Assembly (NCBI GenBank): GCA_030691665.1
Contig: JAUYDU010000297.1
Location: forward strand, 1 to 5,246
Direction of reading: 5' to 3'
Source: Chloroflexota bacterium
GTDB lineage: Bacteria > Chloroflexota > Dehalococcoidia > SM23-28-2
DNA length: 5,246 nt
The position numbers and the translations under genes were made by a program. The notes beneath the pieces are model-generated. The model was not told the DNA's origin and ran no database searches. It saw nothing but the letters and a program-made list of their open reading frames with translations. Positions 5,210 to 5,246 of the stretch are shown piece after piece (within the stretch, counting starts at the first letter, position 1; each line of letters opens with the position of its first letter).

Positions 5210-5246
5210 CCGTTCGCCCCTCGACAGGCTCAGGGCGAGCGGTTTT
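5210..5246. repeat. Dispersed palindromic repeat, copy 3, followed by TTTT
   Basis: CCGTTCGCCC (5210-5219) and GGGCGAGCGG (5233-5242) pair with a single T-G mismatch. The loop region carries the TCGACAGGCTCA core shared with 1773-1790 and 4402-4419. TTTT follows at the window edge, so the structure also looks like a rho-independent terminator lying about 20 bases after the predicted transcription start. It may be only a dispersed repeat, or it may act as an attenuator. The window ends before this can be settled. Confidence 0.65.

Overview
This is a GC-rich bacterial window with three plus-strand protein genes in about 5.2 kb. The organism is probably a member of Chloroflexota (Dehalococcoidia-like) or a similarly repeat-rich lineage. 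That placement is an inference. It rests on the high GC at third codon positions, on short palindromic repeats of the TGTCATTCTGAG...CGAAG, CCCTTCGACAGGCTCAGG and GTAGGGGCGCCCC... types that I associate with such genomes, and on the general look of the proteins. No rRNA, tRNA, CRISPR array, insertion sequence or phage module is visible.

Layout. Positions 1-330 carry no gene but are dense in repeats. They hold a composite inverted repeat (8-138) whose two arms are each interrupted by a different small palindrome, then a diverged direct repeat (153-197 and 207-251), then two abutting hairpins (242-294). Next comes a full-length GH38 alpha-mannosidase (331-2985, GTG start), related to the mannosylglycerate hydrolase MngB type. 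A cyclase-family (PF04199-like) metal-dependent hydrolase follows after 12 bp (2998-3978). These two genes probably share a transcript. About 190 bp without a convincing gene separates them from a predicted TIM-barrel protein (4172 or 4118 to 5113). That protein has a GH25-like LDVE motif on strand 4 and a C-terminal leucine-zipper-like coiled coil. The right edge (5111-5246) holds a strong hairpin overlapping the third gene's stop codon, a consensus extended -10 promoter (TGCTATAAT), and another palindromic repeat followed by TTTT.

How the parts fit. The mannosidase would release mannose from alpha-mannosides such as mannosylglycerate in the cytoplasm. The cyclase-family protein would hydrolyse an unknown amide, ester or lactone. 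No shared pathway can be read from the sequence, and the third gene may be an independent unit. There is no convincing new multi-gene system here. The most notable signal is the repeat layer: one 18-bp repeat core occurs three times. Two of those copies are read in frame inside unrelated genes, giving P-(S/A)-T-G-S-G peptides at predicted linker or loop positions, and the third lies in the right-hand intergenic region.
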